DNA of 64,000 nt from Nocardia ignorata NBRC 108230. Its GTDB lineage: Bacteria; Actinomycetota; Actinomycetes; Mycobacteriales; Mycobacteriaceae. The stretch spans positions 1 through 64,000 of the forward strand of contig NZ_BDBI01000034.1 of NCBI RefSeq assembly GCF_001612905.1, read 5' to 3'. The translations under genes were made by a program, and so were the position numbers. Positions 1 through 8,498 of this stretch are shown one piece after another; the first letter of the stretch is position 1, and every line of letters starts with the position of its first letter. Under the pieces are notes generated by a model, which did no database searches, was not told the origin of the DNA, and saw nothing but the letters and a program-made list of their open reading frames with translations.

Positions 1-1
1 T

Positions 2-541
2 GTCGCCCGCGCAGCGACCGCCGCCGCCGAGGCCGTGCGCGCCGATGTCGACCGCAAACGTGCCGACCTCGCGGCCGCGACCACCCAGGTCGTCGAGGCG
101 TGGGGTGCGCTGTCGGCCCGCGACAAGTCCACTCTCGCCGGCTCCCCCTTCCCGCCCGGCTTCGATCGAGACAGCCTGCTCGCCGGCCTTGTTCCCGGTA
201 GCGGAACGAGCGCGCTGGCCGCCGCCCTCACCCGGGTCGGCGACCCGTACGTGTGGGGCGCCACCGGCCCCGACCAGTTCGACTGCTCCGGTCTCGTGCA
301 GTGGGCCTTCAAGCAGGTCGGCAAGAACGTGCCGCGCACCAGTTCCGCGCAGGCCGGGTACGGCACGCCCGTCGCCAAGGAAGATCTGCAACCCGGTGAC
401 GTGGTGCTGTTCTATCCGGAGATCTCGCACGTCGGGATCTACGCGGGCAACGGAATGATGGTGCACGCCTCCACCTTCGGAGTGCCGGTCGCCGTCGCAC
501 CGATCGACACCACCCCCTATCACTCGGCCCGGCGATACTGA
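2..541 (+). CDS. NlpC/P60 peptidoglycan endopeptidase, 5'-truncated by window
   Basis: C-terminal part of a secreted peptidoglycan hydrolase; the reading frame is open from base 2, so the start lies outside the window. The N-terminal residues seen are Ala/Arg-rich and look like the end of a coiled-coil region. The NlpC/P60 domain follows, with YVWGATGPDQFDCSGLVQWA carrying the catalytic Cys and SHVGIYAGNG carrying the catalytic His, then MVHAS. Family members cleave D-Glu-mDAP stem-peptide bonds outside the membrane. Its position next to pimB matches the M. tuberculosis NlpC/P60 gene Rv2190c (from memory). The next gene starts 4 nt after the stop, so the two are probably co-transcribed. Confidence 0.9.
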   Translation, partial: VARAATAAAEAVRADVDRKRADLAAATTQVVEAWGALSARDKSTLAGSPFPPGFDRDSLLAGLVPGSGTSALAAALTRVGDPYVWGATGPDQFDCSGLVQWAFKQVGKNVPRTSSAQAGYGTPVAKEDLQPGDVVLFYPEISHVGIYAGNGMMVHASTFGVPVAVAPIDTTPYHSARRY

Positions 542-545
542 AGCC

Positions 546-1535
546 GTGAACGTGCGCACCTGGCTGTCGGCGCGTGGCCGACTCGAATTCTGTCTCACGC
601 TCGCCTCGGTCACCCTGCTGACCGGGGCGTGTGTCGCCCTGATCCTGGTGCCGCGCAACGCCGGACCGCTGCAGCTGGCCACCGATCAGGCCGAGGTGCT
701 CGGCACGACCGTCGGCATCGACGAGCCGCGCCTGGCCCCGGTGCGCCGCGAGGTGCAGCCGTTCGGCCCGATCCTGGTGCGTCAGGTCGAGGCCGGTGGC
801 GCCGACACCGCACTGGTGGTCGCCCATCCGGGCCACGAAGCCGATCTCGAGGTGCTCGAGGTCCAGCTCGCGCCCGCGATCGCCGACGTCAGCGCCGTGT
901 GGGGCACCGAGTGGAACCGGGCACCGGTCATCGTGGTCGCGAGCAACAGCGCCGAGTTCACCGCGTTGACCCGCCGGGCGGGGGCGTCGACCACCGCCGA
1001 CGTCGCCGCGGTGTCGTTGACCGGCTCCTACGTGCCCGGTACCGAACCCACCGAGCAGCGCATCGTGTTCAACCCCGATGCCCGTCGCCGCGTCGGTGAC
1101 GAAGGCATGGCGACCCTGTTGCGCCACGAACTCACCCATGTGGCCACCCGTGCGGTCACCGTCGACGGTGCGCCGCAGTGGCTGCTCGAGGGGTTCGCCG
1201 AGTACGTCGCCCAGCGCGCGAGCGGTCAAACCTTCTCGCAGATCGCCCCGACACTCACCACCCGATTACGGGCGGGCACGCTGCCTGCCGACCTGGTCAC
1301 CGACGCCGAGTTCACCGGCACCGATGCCGCCTTCGCCTACGAATCGGCGTGGAGCGCGTGCGCATACATCGCCGACCAGCACGGTCCGGCCACGCTCACC
1401 CAGCTGTACCGGCAGCTCGCGCAGGGCCCGCAGTCGACCGCAGCACAGGACGCGGCGTTCACCACCGTCCTCGGTGCCTCCCGATCCCAGCTGCTCGACG
1501 GCTGGCGCTCCTGGCTGCGCGCCCACGCTGTCTGA
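546..1535 (+). CDS. Membrane-anchored HExxH (peptidase MA-like) protein
   Basis: 329 residues starting with GTG 4 nt after the preceding stop. An N-terminal hydrophobic segment (about residues 14-35) suggests a signal anchor or signal peptide. LLRHELTHVATR contains HExxH, and the downstream LLEGFAEYVA supplies the third zinc-ligand Glu typical of gluzincin metallopeptidases. This suggests a zinc protease acting outside the membrane, but its substrate is unknown. Coupling to a peptidoglycan endopeptidase gene and closeness to pimB suggest an envelope role, which is inference. A catalytically active protease is likely but not proven by the motif alone. Confidence 0.75.
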   Translation: MNVRTWLSARGRLEFCLTLASVTLLTGACVALILVPRNAGPLQLATDQAEVLGTTVGIDEPRLAPVRREVQPFGPILVRQVEAGGADTALVVAHPGHEADLEVLEVQLAPAIADVSAVWGTEWNRAPVIVVASNSAEFTALTRRAGASTTADVAAVSLTGSYVPGTEPTEQRIVFNPDARRRVGDEGMATLLRHELTHVATRAVTVDGAPQWLLEGFAEYVAQRASGQTFSQIAPTLTTRLRAGTLPADLVTDAEFTGTDAAFAYESAWSACAYIADQHGPATLTQLYRQLAQGPQSTAAQDAAFTTVLGASRSQLLDGWRSWLRAHAV

Positions 1536-1585
1536 CCACCGGCCACCTCGCCCGACCGCCGCCCCTCGTCGAGGCACCGACACAT

Positions 1586-1598
1586 TAGGTTGTTCACT
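1586..1598 (+). promoter_or_regulatory. Predicted leaderless promoter of pimB
   Basis: TAGGTT fits the actinobacterial -10 consensus TANNNT and ends exactly 7 nt before ATG 1599, so the transcript would begin at the start codon. No Shine-Dalgarno sequence precedes the ATG, and no clear -35 is seen. Confidence 0.5.
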
Positions 1599-2726
1599 AT
1601 GGCCCGAACTCTCCTGGTTACCAACGATTTCCCACCTCGGCCGGGTGGTATCCAGTCCTATCTGCAGGCACTGACCCAGCAGCTGCCCCCGGAGGACCTC
1701 GTCGTCTACGCCCCCCGCTGGCGCGGTGACAGTCACGAGAAGTTCGACGCCACCCAGAAGTTCCGCGTGGTCCGCCACCCGACCACACTCATGCTTCCCA
1801 CACCAGCCGTGATCAGGCGAGCAAGTGCACTGCTGCGCGAAAACGATTGCGACACAGTCTGGTTCGGTGCCGCCGCGCCACTGGCCGCGATGTCGCCCGC
1901 ACTCCGGCGAGCAGGCGCCGAACGCATCCTGGCCAGCACCCACGGGCACGAGGTCGGCTGGTCGATGCTGCCCGGTTCGCGCCAGGTGCTGCGCACGATC
2001 GGCGAGAACACCGATGTGGTCACCTACGTCAGCAAGTACACCCGAGGCCGGTTCGCCTCGGCGTTCGGCCCGCGCGCGGCGCTGGAACATCTACCCCCTG
2101 GCGTCGATCCGTCCGAATTCCGCCCCGACCCGGGCGCCCGCGCCGAGCTGCGCGCCCGCTACGGCCTCGGCGACCGGCCGACCGTTCTGTGTCTGTCGCG
2201 GCTGGTGCCACGCAAGGGCCAGGACATGCTCATCGTCGCGATGAACGAGATCAGGGAACGGGTCGACGGCGCGGTGCTGGTCATCGCGGGCGGCGGACCG
2301 TACGAGAACCGGTTGCGCGGCCTGGCCGAGGCCCTCGACCTCGGTGACAACGTGGTCTTCACCGGCCGCGTCCCCTCCGGTGAGCTCGCCGCCCACCACA
2401 CCATCGCCGATGTGTTCGCCATGCCGTGCCGCACCCGTGGCGCCGGGCTGGACGTGGAGGGTCTCGGCATCGTGTTCCTCGAGGCATCCGCGACCGGGGT
2501 GCCGGTGGTGGCAGGCGATTCCGGCGGGGCGCCGGAGACGGTGCGCGAGGGCGAGACCGGTTTGGTCGTGCACGGTCGTTCGCTGCCGCAGATCAGCGAT
2601 GCCATCGTCGAGCTGCTCACCGACCGCGACAACGCCGCGCGCATGGGTGCCGCAGGCCGCGAATGGGTGCAGCGGAACTGGCATTGGGATCGCCAGGGAG
2701 CCCGTCTGCGGCAACTGCTCGGATGA
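1599..2726 (+). CDS. pimB: PimB' mannosyltransferase (GT4 family)
   Basis: 375 residues. Transfers the second mannose from GDP-mannose to phosphatidylinositol monomannoside on the cytoplasmic side of the membrane, in phosphatidylinositol mannoside and lipoarabinomannan synthesis. N-terminal GT-B domain begins TLLVTNDFPPRPGGIQSYL; the C-terminal domain has LCLSRLVPRKGQD and the nucleotide-sugar motif GLGIVFLEASATGVPVV with the EX7E-type glutamates. Length is close to the roughly 385-residue M. tuberculosis enzyme (Rv2188c). ATG 1599 is preferred over in-frame TTG 1590 because the family starts here and a TANNNT box lies 7 nt upstream. The usual neighbour fadD15 is absent downstream. Confidence 0.93.
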   Translation: MARTLLVTNDFPPRPGGIQSYLQALTQQLPPEDLVVYAPRWRGDSHEKFDATQKFRVVRHPTTLMLPTPAVIRRASALLRENDCDTVWFGAAAPLAAMSPALRRAGAERILASTHGHEVGWSMLPGSRQVLRTIGENTDVVTYVSKYTRGRFASAFGPRAALEHLPPGVDPSEFRPDPGARAELRARYGLGDRPTVLCLSRLVPRKGQDMLIVAMNEIRERVDGAVLVIAGGGPYENRLRGLAEALDLGDNVVFTGRVPSGELAAHHTIADVFAMPCRTRGAGLDVEGLGIVFLEASATGVPVVAGDSGGAPETVREGETGLVVHGRSLPQISDAIVELLTDRDNAARMGAAGREWVQRNWHWDRQGARLRQLLG

Positions 2727-2756
2727 CACCCCGGACTGTCGCGGTGGCGCGTCCAT

Positions 2757-2769
2757 TACTCTCAGCGAG
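2757..2769 (+). promoter_or_regulatory. Predicted leaderless promoter of first SRPBCC gene
   Basis: TACTCT (TANNNT) ends 7 nt before GTG 2770, with no ribosome binding site in between. It would drive the SRPBCC-SRPBCC-ATPase-Cys protein-kinase operon. Confidence 0.45.
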
Positions 2770-3159
2770 GTGAGCAGTATCCAGGTCGCCGATCAGACCT
2801 TTCTCGCCGCGCCGCCCGCCGCGATCGCCGAGGTGCTCGGCGCACCGAACAATTGGCGCCGCTGGTGGCCCGACCTGTACCTCGACGTGCGGGAGGACCG
2901 GGGCGACAAGGGCATCCGCTGGACGGTCGCGGGCCCGCTGACCGGCACCATGGAGGTGTGGCTCGAGGCCGTCGCCGACGGCGCGATCCTGCATTACTTC
3001 CTGCACGCCGAGCCCACCGCGAGCAAGCCGCTCACCCCGCGCGCGCTGGCCGCCGCCAACCGCGCGCGGCGGGTCGCGGGCAAGGACATGTCGTTCGAAC
3101 TGAAGGCACGGCTCGAAGCGGGCCGCCCCGCGGGCGTCGCACCCGCCTCGGCGCTGTAA
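2770..3159 (+). CDS. SRPBCC (START-like) family protein, Rv2186c type
   Basis: 129 residues, the same length I recall for M. tuberculosis Rv2186c. Short beta-rich START-like fold: AAPPAAIAEVLGAPNNWRRW begins the helix-grip fold and WTVAGPLTGTMEVWLE the sheet. SRPBCC proteins bind hydrophobic ligands such as lipids or polyketides, but no ligand is known for this subgroup. The C-terminus is rich in Ala, Pro and Arg. A second SRPBCC gene follows 12 nt downstream, suggesting a functional pair in the same operon. GTG start chosen for the TANNNT box at -7; no signal peptide, so cytoplasmic. Confidence 0.8.
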   Translation: MSSIQVADQTFLAAPPAAIAEVLGAPNNWRRWWPDLYLDVREDRGDKGIRWTVAGPLTGTMEVWLEAVADGAILHYFLHAEPTASKPLTPRALAAANRARRVAGKDMSFELKARLEAGRPAGVAPASAL

Positions 3160-3171
3160 CGAAAGGAATCC

Positions 3172-3612
3172 ATGGCCCCCGACCGGACCAAGAGATCGAT
3201 CGTCATCGAGGCGCCGTCGCAGCAGGTGATGGCCGTTATCGCCGATCTGGAGTCCTACCCGGAATGGGTGGCCGCGGCGAAATCGGTCGAGGTGCTCGGC
3301 ACCGACGCGGCGGGCCGGGCCGCGACCGCGCGCTTCGTGCTCGACGCGGGCGTCGTCAAGGACACCTACACCCTCAGCTACACCTGGCGTGCCGACGGCA
3401 AGGCGGTGAGCTGGCACCTGCTCGAGGGGGACCTGCAGAAGGCCCAGGACGGCAGCTACGAACTGCTCGACCGTCCCGGCGGCGGCACCGAGGTGACCTA
3501 CGAGCTCACCGTCGACTTGAACATCCCGATGATCGGCATGTTCAAGCGCAAGGCCGAGAAGGTGATCACCGATACGGCGCTGAACGAACTGAAGAAGCGG
3601 GTCGAGGGCTGA
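3172..3612 (+). CDS. SRPBCC (cyclase/dehydrase) family protein, Rv2185c type
   Basis: 146 residues, complete START-like helix-grip fold: KRSIVIEAPSQQVMAVIADL at the N-terminus, EYPEW-like SYPEWVAAAKSVEVL, and the long C-terminal helix MIGMFKRKAEKVITDTALNE. The family binds hydrophobic ligands; the substrate is unknown here. A good ribosome binding site (gaaagga, about 5 nt upstream) precedes ATG 3172. The stop overlaps the likely start of the ATPase gene. Together with its smaller neighbour and the ArsA-like ATPase it forms a conserved mycolata operon of unknown function. Confidence 0.85.
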   Translation: MAPDRTKRSIVIEAPSQQVMAVIADLESYPEWVAAAKSVEVLGTDAAGRAATARFVLDAGVVKDTYTLSYTWRADGKAVSWHLLEGDLQKAQDGSYELLDRPGGGTEVTYELTVDLNIPMIGMFKRKAEKVITDTALNELKKRVEG

Positions 3613-4883
3613 GCGCCCCGGGCATCACCCGCGTCGAACTGTTCGTCGGCAAGGGCGGGGTCGGGAAGACGACGCTGGCCTGCGCGACGGGCATGTCCTA
3701 CGCGCGCGCCGGCGAACGGGTGCTCATCGCCTCGCTCGACCAGGCGCATTCCCTCGGCGATGCGCTGGGTTTCCGTTTCCCGCACGACCCGGGCACGGTG
3801 GCCGGGGTCGCCCGGGTGGCGCCGGGTCTCGAGGTGATCGAGATCGATTCCCTCGCCCTGCTAGAGGACCGGTTCCGCGATGTGGTGCGGATGCTGGACA
3901 AGGGCAGCGGCCACGATCACGGCATCGACCTGGCCGCACTCGATCCCGCCGAGCTCACCGGGCTGCCCGGGGTGCAGGAATTGCTGATGCTGGTGGAAAT
4001 CGGGCAGTTCGCCGAGGAGAACGACTGGGACGTCATCGTGGTCGACTGTCCGCCCTCGGCCGACATGCTGCGAATCGTCACCGCCCCCGACACCCTGCTC
4101 AACTACCTGGAACGGCTCTGGCCCAAGCACGCTCGCACGATGAGCGCGATCGGCACCGACCTGCGCAAAGCGGTACTCGCCGCGGCCGTGGAGCGGGTGG
4201 TGAACGCGGTGACCCAGGTCCGTGACCTGCTCGCCGACCGCGCCCGCACCAGTGCCCGCCTGGTCACCGGACCGGAGCAAGTCGCGGTGGCCGAGGCGCG
4301 GCGGGTGCGGTCGGCCGCGGCACTGCTCGGCTTGCGGTTGGACGCGGTGGTGGTGAACAAGGTGCTCGCACCCGTCCCGCCGCCCGGTGAGAACGCGCAC
4401 CCGGCGGTGCACTGGTATCTGAATCGGCGCGCCGAGCAGCTCGAGGTGGTCGCGCGGTTGCACGAGCAGCTCACCGATGCCCCGATCGTCGTCGCCAAGC
4501 ACGCCGGGGCCGAACCGGTGGGGCTGAGCGCGCTGTCCGCGTTCTCCTATTCGGTCGACACGCTGTCCCGCCCGTCGCTCGGGGCTGCGGAATCGGGGGA
4601 ACCGATGGTTCGATGGGAGTCGGGCTCCGGCGTCGACTCCGTGTACGCGATGCGGATGCGGCTGCCGGTGGTCGATCCCGGCACCTTGCGGCTGGGCCGA
4701 GTGGAGGACGATCTGATCGTGGGAGCTGACGGGGTGCGCACCAGGGTGCGCCTCGCGCCGGTGCTTCGCCGCTGCACAGTGGCGGGCGCCGAGCTCGACG
4801 ACGGTCATCTCGTTGTCCGGTTCCGGCCCGATCCGCAGGTGTGGCCCGCCGATCCGAACTACACGAAGGCCAGGCGCACATGA
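3609..4883 (+). CDS. ArsA/GET3-family ATPase, Rv2184c type
   Basis: About 424 residues. P-loop ATPase of the SIMIBI class: LFVGKGGVGKTTLACATGM is the deviant Walker A near the N-terminus, DVIVVDCPPSADMLRIV is Walker B/switch II. Family members include arsenite pump ATPases and the GET3 tail-anchor chaperone; no arsenite transporter gene is nearby, so an arsenic role is not supported. The start is uncertain: the only nearby initiation codon is CTG 3609, overlapping the previous TGA, which would imply translational coupling. The C-terminal roughly 100 residues form a small beta-rich domain. It ends in an ATGA overlap with the next gene. Confidence 0.82.
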   Translation: MSAPGITRVELFVGKGGVGKTTLACATGMSYARAGERVLIASLDQAHSLGDALGFRFPHDPGTVAGVARVAPGLEVIEIDSLALLEDRFRDVVRMLDKGSGHDHGIDLAALDPAELTGLPGVQELLMLVEIGQFAEENDWDVIVVDCPPSADMLRIVTAPDTLLNYLERLWPKHARTMSAIGTDLRKAVLAAAVERVVNAVTQVRDLLADRARTSARLVTGPEQVAVAEARRVRSAAALLGLRLDAVVVNKVLAPVPPPGENAHPAVHWYLNRRAEQLEVVARLHEQLTDAPIVVAKHAGAEPVGLSALSAFSYSVDTLSRPSLGAAESGEPMVRWESGSGVDSVYAMRMRLPVVDPGTLRLGRVEDDLIVGADGVRTRVRLAPVLRRCTVAGAELDDGHLVVRFRPDPQVWPADPNYTKARRT

Positions 4884-5590
4884 GCAGTGACAGGCAGTCC
4901 GACCGCAACCACGACGGTTTCGCCGAGTTCGCCGAGGAACTGCGCCTGCTCGCCGAGGTGCTGCTCGCGCGCGTCGAGCCGGTGCTGCGCCGCACCGCCG
5001 CCGACGGCGCGGCCGACCTCGGTGGCTGCGCCTGGTGCCCGGTGTGCGCGGCCGCGGCCCTGGTCCGCGGCGACCATCACGACGTCGTCGCCGCCCTCGC
5101 CGAACACGGCACCTCGATGGTGACGGTCCTGCGCGAAGCCCTCGCCGGCGTCCCCGTGGAGCCGGTCCTGCCCCCGGAATGGGCCGATCACGCCGCGGGC
5201 CACCCCGGGCACGCGACCGACGAAGCGCCTGGGGCACATCCGACGAGCGGTGCCGGTGCCACGCACGGCGATCAGCGGAACTCGCACGCGCCGAGCGGCC
5301 CGCGTGGCGATCGACCCGCCTCGCCGCGGCCGGACGGGTCCGCTACGCCCAAGGATTCCTCACGGGCCACCGGTTTCGGTGAACAGCCGACCCCCCGCCC
5401 ACGCCGGGTCGACGAATTCAGCGCACGTACCCCGCACATCACCCCGGAACCGGCGGACGAAACCGCGTCGGGCGCAGGGCAGTTCACCGCAGGTGCAGGC
5501 ACACGTCCGGCCCACGGCGAGGAGCGGCCCGCGGGCGCCCGCGCGCCACGCTCGCGTTATGTCGATATTCCGGTCACGATCCGGGGATGA
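4880..5590 (+). CDS. Hypothetical Cys-motif protein with disordered tail, Rv2183c position
   Basis: 236 residues, start ATG overlapping the ATPase stop (ATGA). The first 90 residues are helical, with CAWCPVCAAAALVRGDH near residue 50, three cysteines spaced like a metal-binding knuckle. The remaining roughly 140 residues are Pro/Gly/Ala/Arg-rich and probably disordered; they end with RSRYVDIPVTIRG. I do not recognise a function. The M. tuberculosis gene at this position is shorter (about 127 residues, from memory), so the tail looks lineage-specific. Obligate coupling to both neighbours suggests it works with the ArsA-like ATPase or the kinase. Confidence 0.7.
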   Translation: MSSDRQSDRNHDGFAEFAEELRLLAEVLLARVEPVLRRTAADGAADLGGCAWCPVCAAAALVRGDHHDVVAALAEHGTSMVTVLREALAGVPVEPVLPPEWADHAAGHPGHATDEAPGAHPTSGAGATHGDQRNSHAPSGPRGDRPASPRPDGSATPKDSSRATGFGEQPTPRPRRVDEFSARTPHITPEPADETASGAGQFTAGAGTRPAHGEERPAGARAPRSRYVDIPVTIRG

Positions 5591-6576
5591 GCCAGGCGAG
5601 TACCCACCCACTGACCGTCGGAGTCGACGTGGGCGGCACGAATATCCGCGCCTCCGTCGTCGACGCCGACGGTGAGGTGCTCGACACCGTGCAGGCGCCG
5701 ACACCGCATTCGGCCCGCGCGCTCGAGGCCGCCATCGACCGGTCCGTGCGCGAACTGGCCCGCAGGCATCCCATCGCGGCGGTGGGGCTCGCGGTGGCCG
5801 GGTTCATCTCCGCCGACCGCACCACCGTCCGGTTCGCCCCGCACCTGCCCTGGCAGGACGCGCCGGTGGCTCAGCGGCTCACCACCCGGCTGGAACTGCC
5901 GGTGATCCTCGAGCACGACGCCAACGCGGCGGGCTGGGCCGAGTACCGCTTCGGCGCGGCGGCAGGCGGGCACACCGTCGTCCTCGTGGCGATCGGCACC
6001 GGCATCGGCGCGGCCCTGCTCATCGACGGCCGGCTCTACCGCGGCAGCCACGGCGTCGCACCCGAACTCGGCCACCTGCAGGTGGTCCCGGACGGCCGCG
6101 CCTGCGCGTGCGGCAAACGCGGCTGCTGGGAGCGCTATTGCAGCGGAACCGCACTGGCCGACACCGCGATCGAAATGCTCGCCACCGACCCCGTGCGTTC
6201 GGTGCTCGCGCGCGATGTGATCCGCGATCCCGGTTCGCTCACCGGCCGACGGGTGGCCGGTGCCGCCCAGGACGGCGACCCGCTCGCGGTGCGGGTGATG
6301 TCGGACTTCGCGCGCTGGCTCGGCCTCGGCCTCGCCTTCGTCAGCGACATCTTCGACCCCGATCTCGTGGTGATCGCCGGTGGGGTGAGCAGTTCGGCGC
6401 CGCTGTTCCTCGACGAGGCCCGCGAGCACTACGCGAGTGCCGTCACCGGCTCGGGTCATCGCCCCCTCGTCCGGTTGCGCACGACCCAGCTCGGCGAGGC
6501 GGCGGGCATGATCGGGGCCGCCGAATTGGCCCGGGCGGCGATTGGCACGCCACTGGCGGGTACTACCGGGAGATGA
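5587..6576 (+). CDS. ROK-family sugar kinase (glucokinase-like)
   Basis: 329 residues. ATP-binding DVGGTNIRASVVDADG at the N-terminus, catalytic Asp in LEHDANAAGWAEYRFG, and the ROK zinc signature with cysteines in ACACGKRGCWERYCSG preceded by the ligand His in PELGHLQV. This arrangement is typical of actinobacterial glucokinase, which phosphorylates glucose with ATP in the cytoplasm, although other ROK kinases use N-acetylmannosamine or fructose. The start overlaps the upstream stop (ATGA), so it belongs to the 2770-6576 operon. Sugar specificity cannot be fixed from sequence. Confidence 0.87.
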   Translation: MSQASTHPLTVGVDVGGTNIRASVVDADGEVLDTVQAPTPHSARALEAAIDRSVRELARRHPIAAVGLAVAGFISADRTTVRFAPHLPWQDAPVAQRLTTRLELPVILEHDANAAGWAEYRFGAAAGGHTVVLVAIGTGIGAALLIDGRLYRGSHGVAPELGHLQVVPDGRACACGKRGCWERYCSGTALADTAIEMLATDPVRSVLARDVIRDPGSLTGRRVAGAAQDGDPLAVRVMSDFARWLGLGLAFVSDIFDPDLVVIAGGVSSSAPLFLDEAREHYASAVTGSGHRPLVRLRTTQLGEAAGMIGAAELARAAIGTPLAGTTGR

Positions 6577-6693
6577 GGGTCACACCCATGCCCGTCGGCT
6601 ACCGTCCTGGTTGGTTGTGACCTGCGACCAGCGGTAAAGTCGTTTTCCGACGAGGCTGCACACGACCATCCCGGTCCCCGGGGAAAGGACGCC

Positions 6694-7422
6694 ATGTTCT
6701 ACTGGCTGCTCAAGTTCGTACTCGTGGGACCGTTCATGCACCTGTACAACCGACCCGTTGTGGAAGGTGTGGAGAACATCCCGACCGACGGGCCGGCCAT
6801 CATGGCGGGTAACCACCTCTCCTTCGCCGACTGGTTGTTCGCGCCGCTGCTGAGCCCGCGCCGCATCAACTACCTGGCCAAGGCGGAGTACTTCACCACC
6901 CCCGGCTTCAAGGGCCGTCTGCAGAAGTTCTTCTTCTCGGGCACCGGCCAGTACCCGATCGACCGCAGCGGCGCCACCGCCGCCGAGGACGCGCTCAACG
7001 CGGCCAAGAAACTGCTCGACGAAGGCCGCCTGGTCGGCCTGTACCCGGAGGGCACCCGCTCCCCCGACGGTCGCCTCTACAAGGGCAAGACCGGTATGGC
7101 CCGCCTCGCGCTCGAGACCGGTGTCCCGGTGATCCCGGTCGCGGTGATCGGCACCGACAAGGTGTCTCCGCCCGGACCGTTCAAGTGGCGCCGTCACCGG
7201 GTGACGCTGAAGTTCGGTGCGCCGCTGGACTTCTCGCGTTACGAGGGCATGAGCGGCAACCGTTTCGTCGAGCGCGCCGTCACCGACGAGGTGATGTACG
7301 AGCTGATGCGCCTGACCGGTCAGGAATACGTCGACGTGTACGCCCACAGCCTCAAGAAGGGTGTGAAGCCCACCGATCACCAGATCGAGGCCACCCGCAT
7401 TCCCGACCGCGCCGCCAGCTGA
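6694..7422 (+). CDS. 1-acyl-glycerol-3-phosphate acyltransferase (PlsC family)
   Basis: 242 residues. Membrane-associated acyltransferase of phospholipid synthesis, transferring an acyl chain to lysophosphatidate or a related acceptor. Catalytic NHLSFADW (Hx4D motif) near residue 36, acceptor-binding YPEGTRSPDGRLYKGKTG in the middle, and VPVIPVAVIG after it. ATG 6694 follows a strong ribosome binding site (ggggaaagga). Size and context match M. tuberculosis Rv2182c. A 117-bp gap separates it from the kinase gene, so it may have its own promoter. Confidence 0.92.
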   Translation: MFYWLLKFVLVGPFMHLYNRPVVEGVENIPTDGPAIMAGNHLSFADWLFAPLLSPRRINYLAKAEYFTTPGFKGRLQKFFFSGTGQYPIDRSGATAAEDALNAAKKLLDEGRLVGLYPEGTRSPDGRLYKGKTGMARLALETGVPVIPVAVIGTDKVSPPGPFKWRRHRVTLKFGAPLDFSRYEGMSGNRFVERAVTDEVMYELMRLTGQEYVDVYAHSLKKGVKPTDHQIEATRIPDRAAS

Positions 7423-7506
7423 CGCCGATCCCCCTGTGCCGCAGGCCGGCTCGGCACCGCCGCGCCTGATAAGCATCTCGTAAGGGCCGTCGGCCAGACT
7501 GGTCAC

Positions 7507-8280
7507 ATGTTCAAGCAAATGCTGGCCGCGGCCGGTGTCGGCGGCGCCGAGGTCGACACCGAATTGTTCACTCCCGGTGTGCAACCGGGTGGTCTCGTCG
7601 AGGGTGTCATCCGGTTGCGCGGCGGGCGTGTCGATCAGGCGGTCGGGCAGGTGGCCGTCGAGTTCATCACCCGCGTCGAGCGCGAATACTCCGACGGTGA
7701 GGAGCGCGTCGCCGATCAGGCGTTCGGCCGCGTCGCCGTCACCGGGCCGTTCACGCTCGGTGCCGGCCGGATCGCCGAATTCCGTTTCGCCGCACCTGTT
7801 CCGCTGGAAACCCCGATCACCTTCTTCGACGGCCACCACCTGCCCGGCGCGGCGGTGGCCCTGCGCACCGTGGTCGATCTGCACGGTGCGGTCGATTCCA
7901 CCGATACCGATCCGATCGGTATCGGCGCGCTGCCCGCTCAGCACGTGGTGCTCGACGCCGTGCGGCGCATGGGTTTTCCGCTGCTGCGCACCGACGTGGA
8001 GGCGGGCCGGATCAACCGCACACCGCAGCGGCTGCCGTTCTACCAGGAACTCGAATTCGGCCGCTCCCCGCATTTTCCCCGGGTGAACCAGCTCGAGGTC
8101 ACCTTCATCGCTACCGAAACGGGCATGGCCGTGGTCCTGGAAGCCGATATCCAGGGCGGCCTGCTCCGTGGAACCCGCGACGGGATCGGGATGTTCTGGG
8201 TCGATTACGCCCAGCTGGCACACCAGGATTGGACCCGGGAGATCCACCAGAGCCTGCACCGGCTCGGCGCCCTCGGCTGA
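7507..8280 (+). CDS. Spo0M-like (SpoOM) protein
   Basis: 257 residues. The N-terminus (FKQMLAAAGVGGAEVDTEL, then QPGGLVEGVIRLRGG) matches the arrestin-like beta-sandwich of the sporulation-control protein Spo0M, which also occurs in non-sporulating actinobacteria. The C-terminal part holds LPFYQELEFGRSPHFPRVNQ, the usual second half of this family. No catalytic residues, signal peptide or membrane segment are seen, so a cytoplasmic scaffold role is likely. It stands alone, with 84 bp upstream and about 220 bp downstream. Confidence 0.85.
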   Translation: MFKQMLAAAGVGGAEVDTELFTPGVQPGGLVEGVIRLRGGRVDQAVGQVAVEFITRVEREYSDGEERVADQAFGRVAVTGPFTLGAGRIAEFRFAAPVPLETPITFFDGHHLPGAAVALRTVVDLHGAVDSTDTDPIGIGALPAQHVVLDAVRRMGFPLLRTDVEAGRINRTPQRLPFYQELEFGRSPHFPRVNQLEVTFIATETGMAVVLEADIQGGLLRGTRDGIGMFWVDYAQLAHQDWTREIHQSLHRLGALG

Positions 8281-8498
8281 GCCACCTCGCAATGTTCGGC
8301 TCAGTTCGCCTGCGGTCTGGTCCGGCTGAGCCCGGGGGCACCTGGCAGCGGATCACGCAGGCGCGTCTCTGCTCGGGCAGTCGCCTGGTCGACAGGTCCT
8401 GATGTGCGGACGCCACCACGACCGGTTGGTAACGTGTGCCGCACACGCAGGCCGAGGATGTGGGTCGCGTGGCCGTCGACGGGGAGGGCGAGGTGGAC

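Noticed and set aside
3609-4883. Arsenite efflux ATPase role for the ArsA-type gene
   Set aside because: There is no arsB, arsR or arsC nearby, and the gene belongs to a conserved mycolata operon with SRPBCC proteins.
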